Shown in pieces: positions 28,327-36,689 of a DNA stretch of 64,000 nt (positions within the stretch are counted from its first letter, which is position 1; every line of letters begins with the position of its first letter). Under the pieces are notes generated by a model. It was not told where the DNA came from, ran no database searches, and worked only from the letters and a program-made list of their open reading frames with translations. The DNA is taken from contig NZ_AUIF01000003.1 of the NCBI RefSeq assembly GCF_000423565.1, forward strand, positions 62,001 through 126,000, given 5' to 3'. This stretch comes from Runella zeae DSM 19591 (GTDB lineage: Bacteria; Bacteroidota; Bacteroidia; Cytophagales; Spirosomataceae). The translations under genes were made by a program, and so were the position numbers.

Positions 28327-29376
28327 TTGAAATCCCAAAAAATTCTTGCCCTTATTCCTGCTCGACAAGGTTCGAAATCCATCATTGACAAAAACATCAA
28401 ATCTTTGGCTGGCAAGCCACTTTTGGCTTATTCTATCGAGCAAGCCCTCGCATCAAAGTACATCAATCGAGTTATTGTTTCTACAGATAGTGAATATTAC
28501 CAACAAATAGCCGAAGCATTCGGTGCTGAAGTCCCTTTTTTACGCCCTGAGTCAATCTCTGGAGATTTAACTCCTGACTTAGAGGTTTTTCAGCAGGCCC
28601 TTCAATGGCTTCAAAAAAATGAAGACTACACGCCCGATATCATTGTTCACCTACGACCTACTTCTCCTTTTAGGGAAGTGAAAGAAATTGATGAAATGAT
28701 AGAGGAGCTACTCGCTCATCCTCAATGGGATAGCATAAGAGCAGTGTGCCCAGTGCCTCATACACCTTATAAAATGTGGTTTTTGCGGGAAGATAAAACT
28801 TTGGCACCGTTGTTGATGTTAGAGGGCATAGCCGACCCTTACAATCAACCTCGGCAAGCATTGCCCGAAGTATACCTCCAAACAGCCAACATCGATGTGG
28901 TGAGGTATGATACGATTGTAGCTCAAAACTCAATGACTGGTAAAAACATTGGCGGATATGTGCAAAAGATATTTAATGATATAGATTTACAAAGTGACTG
29001 GGAAAAGGCAGAACATCTGATTTTACAACAGTACTCAGGCAATGAACAAAGCCGAACCTTTAGTGTGGATATTGATGGAGTAGTGGCTCAGCTCTCTCCC
29101 AACAATGATTATAATCTGTCTCAGCCCAATTGGCCAGTGATAGAGGCCGTCAACAGAATGTACGAACAAGGACATAGGATTGTGCTATTTACGGCCAGAG
29201 GAAGCAAAACCGGAATAGATTGGTCGGCGGTGACAAAACAGCAAATTGAAAAATGGGGTGTAAAACATCATGAGCTACGTTTAGGTAAAGTTACGGCCGA
29301 TTTTTACGTAGATGATCGCAACTTAAGTGTGTATGAATTTATAGAATTAAGTAAAAAAACAAATAGTTCTTTTTGA
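28327..29376 (+). CDS. Cytidylyltransferase fused to HAD-type capsule phosphatase
   Basis: 349-residue two-domain enzyme. Residues 1-230 form a NeuA-like acylneuraminate cytidylyltransferase (LALIPARQGSKSIIDKNI, VSTDSEYY, HLRPTSPFR), which activates an acidic nine-carbon or similar sugar with CTP. Residues 242-349 form an HAD domain with DID (248-250), FTARG (288-292) and FYVDDRN, like the EcbF/BcbF capsule biosynthesis phosphatases. The only start that keeps the conserved N-terminus is TTG at 28327, an unusual choice. It lies 57 bases after the kinase gene and probably belongs to its operon. No sialic or pseudaminic acid synthase (NeuB) or related gene is in the window, so the activated sugar is unknown. 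Confidence 0.88.
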   Translation: MKSQKILALIPARQGSKSIIDKNIKSLAGKPLLAYSIEQALASKYINRVIVSTDSEYYQQIAEAFGAEVPFLRPESISGDLTPDLEVFQQALQWLQKNEDYTPDIIVHLRPTSPFREVKEIDEMIEELLAHPQWDSIRAVCPVPHTPYKMWFLREDKTLAPLLMLEGIADPYNQPRQALPEVYLQTANIDVVRYDTIVAQNSMTGKNIGGYVQKIFNDIDLQSDWEKAEHLILQQYSGNEQSRTFSVDIDGVVAQLSPNNDYNLSQPNWPVIEAVNRMYEQGHRIVLFTARGSKTGIDWSAVTKQQIEKWGVKHHELRLGKVTADFYVDDRNLSVYEFIELSKKTNSSF

Positions 29377-29400
29377 CTTTCAACAGATTTCCTAATTTTG
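29371..29400 (+). promoter_or_regulatory. Promoter of the TPR-protein gene
   Basis: TTTTG (29371-29375), 17 bases, TAATTTTG (29393-29400). It overlaps the last codons of the cytidylyltransferase gene. The following bases read CAGTCC then AATTTGAAAA, resembling the rpmG and rplU promoters. Confidence 0.7.
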
Positions 29401-29425
29401 CAGTCCAATTTGAAAAGCAATAGTA

Positions 29426-30121
29426 ATGAGCAATAAAGACACAGATTCTGGGTTAGAATTTTTGGAAAGCCCAGAGGGGTTAGCAAGCGAGCTAAACAAG
29501 TTTGAGAAAAACCTCGAAAAGAACCGTAGTTTGCTATATATAGCAATAGGGGTGGTGGTAGTTGGTTTGGCAGGATGGTTTGGCTATAACTGGTACGTAA
29601 GTAGTCAAGACGAAGAAGCCCAAGCCGCTTTATATAGTGCCCAATTTGCCTATGAAGCAGATTCTCTCAACAAAGCCCTCAAAGGAAGTGGCGGAAATCC
29701 TGGCGTAGAAAAAATCGCGGATGAATTCAGCGCTTCTCCTGCTGGAAATATCGCTACGTTTATTGCAGGTTCTGCACTTATCAAACAAGGTAAATTTGAC
29801 GAGGCTATTACTCGCTTAAAGGCATTCTCTGCTTCAGATTTAGTATTACAAGGTCGTGCATATGCCTTGATTGGTGATGCTTACATGGAGAAAAATAATG
29901 TAGAAGAGGCAATCAGCTATTACCAAAAGGCAGTAGATTATAAGCCTACGCCTCAGTTTACGCCTTCCTATATGATTAAATTGGGTATTGCTTACGAAAA
30001 GGCCAAGAAAAATCAAGAGGCTATCAAGGTTTATTCAGACCTTATCGAAGACTATCCTCAATCGTCTGACGTTTTGAATGCAAAAAAATTCAAAGCATTG
30101 CTCGAAAGTGCAGCCGAGTAA
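29426..30121 (+). CDS. Tetratricopeptide-repeat membrane-anchored protein (YfgM-like)
   Basis: 231-residue protein with a cytosolic N-terminus, one membrane helix (LLYIAIGVVVVGLAGWFGYNW, about 36-56; named by its edges LLYIAI and GWFGYNW) and an exported helical TPR domain. TPR units are visible at GRAYALIGDAYMEKNNVEEA and YMIKLGIAYEKAKKNQEA. Layout and length match YfgM/TPR_21 proteins, which help secreted proteins at the SecYEG translocon. It is transcribed alone, with its own promoter at 29371 and terminator at 30170. Confidence 0.88.
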   Translation: MSNKDTDSGLEFLESPEGLASELNKFEKNLEKNRSLLYIAIGVVVVGLAGWFGYNWYVSSQDEEAQAALYSAQFAYEADSLNKALKGSGGNPGVEKIADEFSASPAGNIATFIAGSALIKQGKFDEAITRLKAFSASDLVLQGRAYALIGDAYMEKNNVEEAISYYQKAVDYKPTPQFTPSYMIKLGIAYEKAKKNQEAIKVYSDLIEDYPQSSDVLNAKKFKALLESAAE

Positions 30122-30169
30122 AAAAGATGATATAATGTACTCGCTCATTTGTTTTTTATAGAAACATAT

Positions 30170-30206
30170 CAAAGGATAAGGCTCAACAGTCTTATCCTTT
30201 GTTTTT
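30170..30206 (+). terminator. Rho-independent terminator after the TPR gene
   Basis: Perfect 11-base-pair stem CAAAGGATAAG/CTTATCCTTTG, ten-base loop, then TTTTTG. Confidence 0.9.
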
Positions 30207-30323
30207 GATAAATAAGTTTTTGTACAAACAAAATCTTGCAGTCCCGTTGCAGAGTATCGTGCGGCTGCAATTTTTCGTATTTTTCATATTTTCAAATTAG
30301 TCCATTTATTTAATCTTCTCTTT

Positions 30324-31238
30324 ATGAGTCTTCTAACAGTAGGTTCGGTTGCTTTTGATGCGCTTGAGACACCCTTCGGCAAAACAGATAAAATCATAGG
30401 TGGAGCGGCCACCTACATTACACTCTCAGCCTCGTATTTCACTACTAAAAATAAGTTAGTAGCGGTAGTAGGAGATGATTTCCCCCAAGAAATGATTGAG
30501 CTTTTGCAGGGCCACGGAGTTGATACAGAAGGCTTACAAATCAAAAAAGGCGAAAAAACGTTTTTTTGGTCGGGTAAGTATCACAACGACATGAACAGTC
30601 GCGATACAGTAGAAGTACAGCTCAATGTAATGGAAGGCTTTGACCCCGTGATTCCGGCTTCTTATCAAGATTGTCAGTATTTGATGCTAGGCAATACCGC
30701 GCCTTCTATTCAAAAAACAGTACTCGAACGTATCGAAAAACGCCCCAAATTGGTGATGCTTGATACCATGAATTTTTGGATGGATATAGCCATGGACGAC
30801 CTTAAAGACGTCTTGAAACTGGTAGATGTATTGACCATCAATGATGAAGAAGCACGTATTTTATCGGGCGATTATTCACTTCGTCGTGCTGCCAAGACCA
30901 TCATGGCAATGGGCCCTAAAACCCTTATCATCAAGAAGGGAGAGCATGGAGCTTTGTTATTTCAAGGCAATAATCTGTTTTATTGTCCAGCGTTGCCATT
31001 AGAGGAAGTTTTTGACCCTACAGGCGCTGGAGATACTTTTGCGGGTGGTTTTATCGGGTATCTTGCAAGCACTGATGATATCAGCTTCGACAACATGAAA
31101 CGGGCCATTGTGTATGGTTCGGCTATGGCATCATTCTGTGTTGAAAAATTTGGCGCCGACCGAATCGTCGGTCTTACGCAAGAAGAAATCACGGCTCGTG
31201 TTCAAGAGTTTGTTAGCTTAGCCAACTTCCAAATTTAA
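30324..31238 (+). CDS. PfkB-family sugar kinase
   Basis: 304-residue ribokinase-like (PfkB) kinase. The N-terminal IGGAATYITLSAS matches the GG substrate motif, and the C-terminal DPTGAGDTFAGGFIGYLA is the PfkB anion-hole signature containing the catalytic Asp. It phosphorylates a sugar or nucleoside with ATP; the substrate cannot be read. The hemB gene follows after 10 bases, so the two are probably co-transcribed, although no metabolic link is obvious. The 202-base gap before it contains the TPR terminator and no consensus promoter that I can see. Confidence 0.92.
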   Translation: MSLLTVGSVAFDALETPFGKTDKIIGGAATYITLSASYFTTKNKLVAVVGDDFPQEMIELLQGHGVDTEGLQIKKGEKTFFWSGKYHNDMNSRDTVEVQLNVMEGFDPVIPASYQDCQYLMLGNTAPSIQKTVLERIEKRPKLVMLDTMNFWMDIAMDDLKDVLKLVDVLTINDEEARILSGDYSLRRAAKTIMAMGPKTLIIKKGEHGALLFQGNNLFYCPALPLEEVFDPTGAGDTFAGGFIGYLASTDDISFDNMKRAIVYGSAMASFCVEKFGADRIVGLTQEEITARVQEFVSLANFQI

Positions 31239-31248
31239 AAAAGTAAGT

Positions 31249-32235
31249 ATGAGTTATTCTATTGTTCGCCGCCCACGTCGAAATAGGCAATCGGCAGCCA
31301 TCCGTGCTTTGGTACAAGAAACAACCCTTTCGGTCGATGATCTCATTTTCCCGATGTTTATCTTAGATGGGCAAGGTGTCAAGAGCGAGGTGAAGTCGAT
31401 GCCAGGCATTTACCGGTATTCGTTAGATACTCTTTTGGAAGAATTAAAAGAAATCACCGATTTGGGAATCAAGTGCATCGATTTGTTTCCCAATTATTCG
31501 GAAGATAAAAAAGATAAGTTTGCCACCGAAAGCTATCGAGAAGGTACCTTATACTTAGATGCACTTAAAGCCGTAAAAGACAGGTTTCCTGATTTGGCTA
31601 TTATGACCGACGTAGCTATGGATCCCTACAGCAGTGATGGTCATGATGGATTGGTCGAAAATGGAAAAATACTAAACGACCAAACACTCGAAATTTTAGG
31701 TAAAATGGCCGTGGCACAAGCCCGGGCAGGAGCCGACATCCTCGGCCCTAGCGATATGATGGACGGCAGAGTAGGGTATATCCGAAAGGTACTTGATGCA
31801 GAAGGGTTTACCGATGTCAGCATTATGTCTTACTCGGCCAAATATGCGAGTGCGTTTTATGGGCCATTTCGTGATGCGCTAGATTCAGCACCTCGTTTTG
31901 GTGACAAGAAGACTTATCAAATGAATCCTGCCAATGTAAGAGAGGCCCTTATCGAAGCCGAACTAGACTATGAAGAAGGGGCTGATTTTTTGATGGTCAA
32001 ACCTGCTCTTTCGTATTTGGATGTTATCAAGACCTTGAATCAAAACTTCGATTTGCCAGTTGCCGCCTACAATGTCTCTGGCGAATATGCTATGGTAAAA
32101 GCCGCTGCTCAAAATGGATGGCTTGATGGGCAGAGAGCGATGGTAGAAGTGCTTCTATCTATAAAACGAGCAGGTGCGAAGGTAATTCTTACCTATTTTG
32201 CCAAAGAATTTGCACTTCTGCAAACTCAAGTGTAA
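31249..32235 (+). CDS. hemB: Delta-aminolevulinic acid dehydratase (porphobilinogen synthase)
   Basis: 328-residue TIM-barrel enzyme that condenses two 5-aminolevulinate molecules to porphobilinogen in haem synthesis. The active-site lysines are in MSYSAKYASAFYG and FLMVKPALSYLD (Schiff base). The metal-binding segment reads TDVAMDPYSSDGHDG: the three zinc Cys of the E. coli type (C-x-C-x7-C) are Ala, Asp and Asp, so this is the Cys-lacking, magnesium-type enzyme. The gene follows the PfkB kinase by 10 bases. Confidence 0.97.
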   Translation: MSYSIVRRPRRNRQSAAIRALVQETTLSVDDLIFPMFILDGQGVKSEVKSMPGIYRYSLDTLLEELKEITDLGIKCIDLFPNYSEDKKDKFATESYREGTLYLDALKAVKDRFPDLAIMTDVAMDPYSSDGHDGLVENGKILNDQTLEILGKMAVAQARAGADILGPSDMMDGRVGYIRKVLDAEGFTDVSIMSYSAKYASAFYGPFRDALDSAPRFGDKKTYQMNPANVREALIEAELDYEEGADFLMVKPALSYLDVIKTLNQNFDLPVAAYNVSGEYAMVKAAAQNGWLDGQRAMVEVLLSIKRAGAKVILTYFAKEFALLQTQV

Positions 32236-32329
32236 AAAGTCACAATTTTCGTTTTTTTTAAACGTTTAGTGTGTTAGCCAAGAAGCGAGTAATATCTGTA
32301 TTCAACACCTAACTCATATGTTTGACTCT

Positions 32330-33262
32330 ATGAAAAAAATCACTGGAATCTTTATACTCTTTTGTATTTGGTGTGCAGGCTGCAAACAAGACGAACCACA
32401 GCCCAAAAGTGTATCCGATATTTTGATAGAAGATAGTGAGTTAGGGATGTTAAGAGCTGCCATTGACCATGCAGGTATCAGAGATGCGTTCAAGACAAGT
32501 ACTGTTACGATCTATGCGCCTAGTGATGAAGGGTTTAAGGCGGCGGGTTTTGCGGATGCCTCTGCCATTACGGCATTGCCTCCTGAAGAAGTAAGAGCGC
32601 TTCTTACCAATCATATAATGATTGGGAAAATTACCAAAGAGAAAATGGCTCTAGGGTTAAATAATCCTGTTACGATGATGTCAAAGGGTAATGCCTTTTT
32701 ATCAAATGTAAATGGAGGACCATTTTTGAATCATGCTAGGTTTACAAAAACGGATATGGTAGCTACCAATGGTGTAGTACATGTCATCAACAACGTGGTT
32801 CCGATAGCCAATCGCTCAGTGGGGCTTATTCTAAAAAATACCCCTGATTATAGTCTGTTTAGAGAAGCACTTTTGAGAGCTAGAATAGCCGACCCTCGTT
32901 TGCAAGAATTGGTTGATACCACCGCCAAAACAGTATTTTCGCCCTCTTATACTTTGTTTTTGCCTACCAATCAGGCAATGATAGCAGGGCGGCTTTCGTC
33001 GGCCGAAATATCAGTCACAAGCCCTATTATTTTGGCACGAACTGTGGGTTATCACATTGCGCTGAGCCGCTATTTCTCTTATATGCTGTCGGGCAATCTA
33101 GCGATGCTAGACGCTTCTTACGTGACTAGCTTTGATGTTCAGTCGACTGGTATTAAAATCAAAGATCGGCAAAATCCCCCTACTGAAGCCAATCTTATTA
33201 AAACAAATATCAACGCGACTAATGGGATTATCCACGTGATTGATAAAGTTTTAAAGCCTTAG
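32330..33262 (+). CDS. Fasciclin (FAS1) domain lipoprotein
   Basis: 310-residue lipoprotein from the ATG at 32330; an ATG at 32318 adds four residues. The signal ends in the lipobox CAGC, and the mature protein has two FAS1 domains, about 32-155 and 165-308, each closing with the NATNGIIHVIDKVL-type H-box (TNGVVHVINNVV and TNGIIHVIDKVL). FAS1 proteins mediate adhesion or bind carbohydrates and haem-like ligands at the surface. In Bacteroidota such proteins sit in the outer membrane. No partner is visible. Confidence 0.92.
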   Translation: MKKITGIFILFCIWCAGCKQDEPQPKSVSDILIEDSELGMLRAAIDHAGIRDAFKTSTVTIYAPSDEGFKAAGFADASAITALPPEEVRALLTNHIMIGKITKEKMALGLNNPVTMMSKGNAFLSNVNGGPFLNHARFTKTDMVATNGVVHVINNVVPIANRSVGLILKNTPDYSLFREALLRARIADPRLQELVDTTAKTVFSPSYTLFLPTNQAMIAGRLSSAEISVTSPIILARTVGYHIALSRYFSYMLSGNLAMLDASYVTSFDVQSTGIKIKDRQNPPTEANLIKTNINATNGIIHVIDKVLKP

Positions 33263-33322
33263 GGCGGAACATAAATTGTGAAAATTTTGTATTAATTTTA
33301 CTGTCAAACAATCAGTAAAAAC

Positions 33323-33832
33323 ATGAAAAGTTTAATAGCGGCTCTTTTGGTGTCTATGGTTGCCATCATGGGCTTCGTCAAAGCCGAATATTCAGATAAG
33401 AACACAGAAAGCAAAGACAAATTTCGCTATCGGGCATTGAGTAGCAACAATCCCGTGAAGATTTCTTGGGAAACCCTTCGTGATGTCACCTTTAAGAAAA
33501 AATGGTATCCCGAAGAATCAGTATATATGCTTTATCCTACTTTTGGCCCTAACGTCAATAAGTTGAATGGAAAAGAAGTACTGCTTACTGGCTATGTATT
33601 ACCAATAGATGCGGAGGCTAATCTGTATGCGCTTTCGGCGTTTCCATTTAGTGCTTGTTTCTTTTGTGGAGGTGCAGGGCCGGAGTCGGTTGTGGGTCTC
33701 AAATTCAAAAAGACTGGTCGTAAATTCAAGACCGACGAGCGTCATACCTTGAGAGGCACTCTAAAACTCAATGCAGATAACATCTACGAATTGAATTATA
33801 ACATTGAAGGTGCCGAAATTGCAGACGAATAA
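33323..33832 (+). CDS. Exported CxxC protein, DUF3299-like, function unknown
   Basis: 169-residue protein with a signal peptide (MKSLIAALLVSMVAIMGFVKA). The core has a beta-rich OB-like region (KEVLLTGYVLPI) and the motif CFFCGGAGPES (112-122), where two Cys are set as in a metal or thiol site. The pattern 'GYVLP...C' resembles DUF3299, whose members also have a conserved Cys after a LPY-like stretch. Related Bacteroidota proteins keep CFFCG nearly unchanged, as I recall. The role could be metal or copper binding in the envelope; this is not established. It is convergent with pbpC and shares its terminator. Confidence 0.8.
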   Translation: MKSLIAALLVSMVAIMGFVKAEYSDKNTESKDKFRYRALSSNNPVKISWETLRDVTFKKKWYPEESVYMLYPTFGPNVNKLNGKEVLLTGYVLPIDAEANLYALSAFPFSACFFCGGAGPESVVGLKFKKTGRKFKTDERHTLRGTLKLNADNIYELNYNIEGAEIADE

Positions 33833-33848
33833 TACTGGTTCGATGTAA

Positions 33849-33899
33849 GCCAAATAAAAAGGGAAATCGAGTTTACATCGATTTCCCTTTTTATTTGGC
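33849..33899. terminator. Long bidirectional terminator overlapping the pbpC stop codon
   Basis: A perfect 22-base-pair inverted repeat (33849-33870 with 33878-33899) around a 7-base loop, GTTTACA. It has an AAAAA/TTTTT segment inside the stem. The last pbpC codons and its TAA (33891-33893) form the right arm. Confidence 0.9.
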
Positions 33900-36212
33900 A
33901 ATAGTGACATTGATATAAATATCACTATTGCGGCCTCTATCATCGCTGCAAGAAATCTTGACTTTGCCAGGAGGTGGACTAAAAAATACTGGACTTTGTG
34001 GTTTTGTTTTTTCTACAAGTTTATCATTTACGTACCAATATACCATCGTTACGTCATTAGATACTTGGCAAGACAGCTGCATCTGTTGGTCGTCTAAAAA
34101 ATACTCGCTGCCGTCGTTTGGACTAGTGATTGTAGGTCCACCTGCTTGGAAGATGCGGGTACAGTAAGGATTATGAGAAGGAATCTTGACATAGGGGATT
34201 TGCTTAGATTCGTTGTAAGCGATTAGTTCTGGCGAAAGGTTTGGGTACAATTTACGTTGAAAACCAGTATCGGGTAAGCATTGTGAGCAATAAGAAAGGG
34301 TTTCATTTTTGTTGGTAAATACCCATTTGAGGTGTTGGCATTTTCGACTCGGTGATATGCCCATAATAGCGTAGTCAATGATTTGATGATTACAAAAACT
34401 ATTAGGAGCATCCCCACTCTCGGCACATACCTTTCGAGAAATAATATTGGCAGCAGGGCGGAACCATCCTTTGGGGGAATTGTAATCGATGGCATTGAAA
34501 ATATCAAAGAGAAGGGGAGTGGCAATATTGGCACCATTGAGTTCGGGTACTCCTGTTCCCGAAAAATTACCTATCCAGACTCCTACTGTATAATGTTGAT
34601 TATAGCCGATACTCCAAGCATCTTTTTTGCCATAGGAAGTACCCGTTTTCCAAGCAATACGCGGTAAATGATAGGTATTGTCGAAGTTGTTGGGCAAATC
34701 GGGGCGTGTAATTTGGGTAAGAATATTCGTAATTAGATAAGATGCTTCTGCCGAAATCAGTACCTCTGCGGGTTTGGTAGTTTTCTCATTCGACTGTAGA
34801 TAATGTAGGGGTTGGATTTTTCCTTGATTAGCAAATGAGGCAAAAAGACGAGTAAGTTCTTCTAAAGTCACTCCACAGCCTCCCAAAATCATCGAAAGCC
34901 CTAAATCTTTTGACTGTTTTTTGATTGTCTGAAAATCGGCTTTTTTTAAATATTCAATAAAAACACTGGGCGATATATCTTTTAATACTTTCACAGCCGG
35001 AATATTGAGCGAATTGGCTAGGGCAAATTCGACCGTTACTTTACCGTTGAAGTGTCGGTCAAAGTTTTCTGGTTCAAAACCCCCAAAGTTGGTTGGCACA
35101 TCATTAAGGGTAGATTTTGGAGAAAGAAGACCTCTGTCAAAAGCCACCCCATAAAGAAGAGGCTTGAGGGTACTACCCGGAGACCTCACCGCCCTGATAC
35201 CGTCTACCTGACCTCCGTCAAATATATTCTGAAAATCGGCCGAACCTACATAAGCTTCTACGTTGAGGGTTTGATTATTGACTACAAGAACTGCGGCATT
35301 GTGGATATTGATGCTACGTAGACGATTTACATAATTTTTGGTGATTTGTTCGGCTTGTATCTGTCGATTTGCGAGCAAAGTAGTATGGACAATGGGAGTG
35401 TTTTTGTGCTCTTTTTGCATTCTTATGGCCCAATGAGGCGCCTTTTTAGGAGCTTCACGTCGATACGCGTTGAGGGGTTCTTGTAAGGCGTCTTCAATGT
35501 CGCGCTGTTTAAAAACCCCTGTTTGCTCAAATCGCTTCAGCCATTTATTTCTTTCACTTATGATAAAACCATTATTTTTTCCTAACCTCAAACTAGACGG
35601 GCGATTAGGAATAATAGCAAGCGTCGTAATTTCGGCCAAGCTCAGCAGCTGAGGAAGCTTGCCAAAGTAAAGCAAAGAAGCGGATTTCATCCCTTCGATA
35701 TTGCTACCGTAAGGGACCAAATTGAGATAAAGCTGAAGAATCTCATCTTTGGAATAATGAACTTCCAATTGAGTAGCCCGAAAAACCTCAATCATTTTGC
35801 TAGTATAGGTGCGTTTTCGTGGCTCTAGCAGCCGTACTACTTGCATCGTAATGGTAGATGCTCCTGATACACGCCGTTGGCGTAGGAGGTTGTTTACGGC
35901 TGCTTTAGCTAAAGCAAAAGGATTGATTCCAAAATGATAATAAAAGTATTTGTCTTCTTTTTGGAGAATGGTTTGTCGAAGAATAGGGGTAATCTCATCT
36001 AGCTCAGTATATATTCTCCACTTATCTTCTTTGTTTAAAAAAGCATGAAGCACACTGCCATCCGCTGCCGTAACGAGCGTCGAGTAAGAAGGCTTAACTC
36101 GAAAAGGAAAGAAAATATCAAGCAGAAAAAAAAGTATCAATGGGCTTATCAACAGCCCATTGCGAAGATTGAATATTCGTTGAAAAGAACTTTTTTTTAC
36201 TACTTCTAGCAT
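33891..36212 (-). CDS. pbpC: Penicillin-binding protein 1C (bifunctional peptidoglycan synthase)
   Basis: 773-residue inner-membrane enzyme with one N-terminal membrane helix (about 20-36). A GT51 glycosyltransferase domain (about 48-220) has ILQKEDKYFYYHFG with the catalytic Glu and RRVSGASTITMQ. The transpeptidase domain (about 300-570) has SPGSTLKP with the active-site Ser, SLN (LANSLN) and KTGTS. A C-terminal biPBP_C (BiPBP) domain (from about 680) completes the PBP1C layout. It elongates and cross-links peptidoglycan. In many bacteria it neighbours alpha-2-macroglobulin, here 30 kb away. DUF4286 lies 21 bases upstream on the same strand. Confidence 0.96.
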   Translation of the reverse strand: MLEVVKKSSFQRIFNLRNGLLISPLILFFLLDIFFPFRVKPSYSTLVTAADGSVLHAFLNKEDKWRIYTELDEITPILRQTILQKEDKYFYYHFGINPFALAKAAVNNLLRQRRVSGASTITMQVVRLLEPRKRTYTSKMIEVFRATQLEVHYSKDEILQLYLNLVPYGSNIEGMKSASLLYFGKLPQLLSLAEITTLAIIPNRPSSLRLGKNNGFIISERNKWLKRFEQTGVFKQRDIEDALQEPLNAYRREAPKKAPHWAIRMQKEHKNTPIVHTTLLANRQIQAEQITKNYVNRLRSINIHNAAVLVVNNQTLNVEAYVGSADFQNIFDGGQVDGIRAVRSPGSTLKPLLYGVAFDRGLLSPKSTLNDVPTNFGGFEPENFDRHFNGKVTVEFALANSLNIPAVKVLKDISPSVFIEYLKKADFQTIKKQSKDLGLSMILGGCGVTLEELTRLFASFANQGKIQPLHYLQSNEKTTKPAEVLISAEASYLITNILTQITRPDLPNNFDNTYHLPRIAWKTGTSYGKKDAWSIGYNQHYTVGVWIGNFSGTGVPELNGANIATPLLFDIFNAIDYNSPKGWFRPAANIISRKVCAESGDAPNSFCNHQIIDYAIMGISPSRKCQHLKWVFTNKNETLSYCSQCLPDTGFQRKLYPNLSPELIAYNESKQIPYVKIPSHNPYCTRIFQAGGPTITSPNDGSEYFLDDQQMQLSCQVSNDVTMVYWYVNDKLVEKTKPQSPVFFSPPPGKVKISCSDDRGRNSDIYINVTIAK

Positions 36213-36233
36213 GAGTATGAATGCTTAAGAGAC

Positions 36234-36536
36234 CTATACCTCTTCCAATAAAGTTCTAAAAGACACATACTTGTTTTGAAAAAGCGAGTGATGTTTTTGC
36301 TGATGAACCGTGTCATGAAGATTCTGGTAAGTGAAATAATCTTCCATGCTTTGAAAATAATATTGGCACGAGTAGGTAATCCCTTCATTTTCAATCTCTG
36401 TCAAAAGGCGCAAGAGCTTATTGCCTTCAAGCAGCCCTGTTGCCATTATTTCTGGCATGTGTACTTTCTTCATCCATTGAAGCCACTCACTTTCTATCGC
36501 TTTGTCGATATTGACGGTTACACTATATAAAATCAT
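36234..36536 (-). CDS. DUF4286 family protein
   Basis: 100-residue cytosolic protein with the family start MILYSVTVNIDKAIESEW, and the conserved YYFQSMEDYFTYQN segment. The fold is a ferredoxin-like (dimeric alpha/beta barrel-like) small protein; no function is known. It is the first gene of a probable operon with pbpC (21-base gap). Confidence 0.88.
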   Translation of the reverse strand: MILYSVTVNIDKAIESEWLQWMKKVHMPEIMATGLLEGNKLLRLLTEIENEGITYSCQYYFQSMEDYFTYQNLHDTVHQQKHHSLFQNKYVSFRTLLEEV

Positions 36537-36689
36537 AATTTTGGTCTTTATTTGATTCGAAACGCAATATTTAAAAATATAGTGGGCTTTTCGATACCAT
36601 AAAAAAATAATATTAATTTGTTGGGCGTTTCGAACTTAAATAGTAGATTTATCCAAGTGATAAGTCCCTCCAATTTCAAGACCTGTCCA

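Noticed and set aside
28327-29376. Sialic acid biosynthesis locus
   Set aside because: Only a NeuA-like domain is present; no NeuB, NeuC or transporter, so sialic acid is not supported.
34223-34667. Open frames on both strands inside pbpC (about 100 residues)
   Set aside because: They are antisense or out-of-frame shadows of a well-conserved gene.
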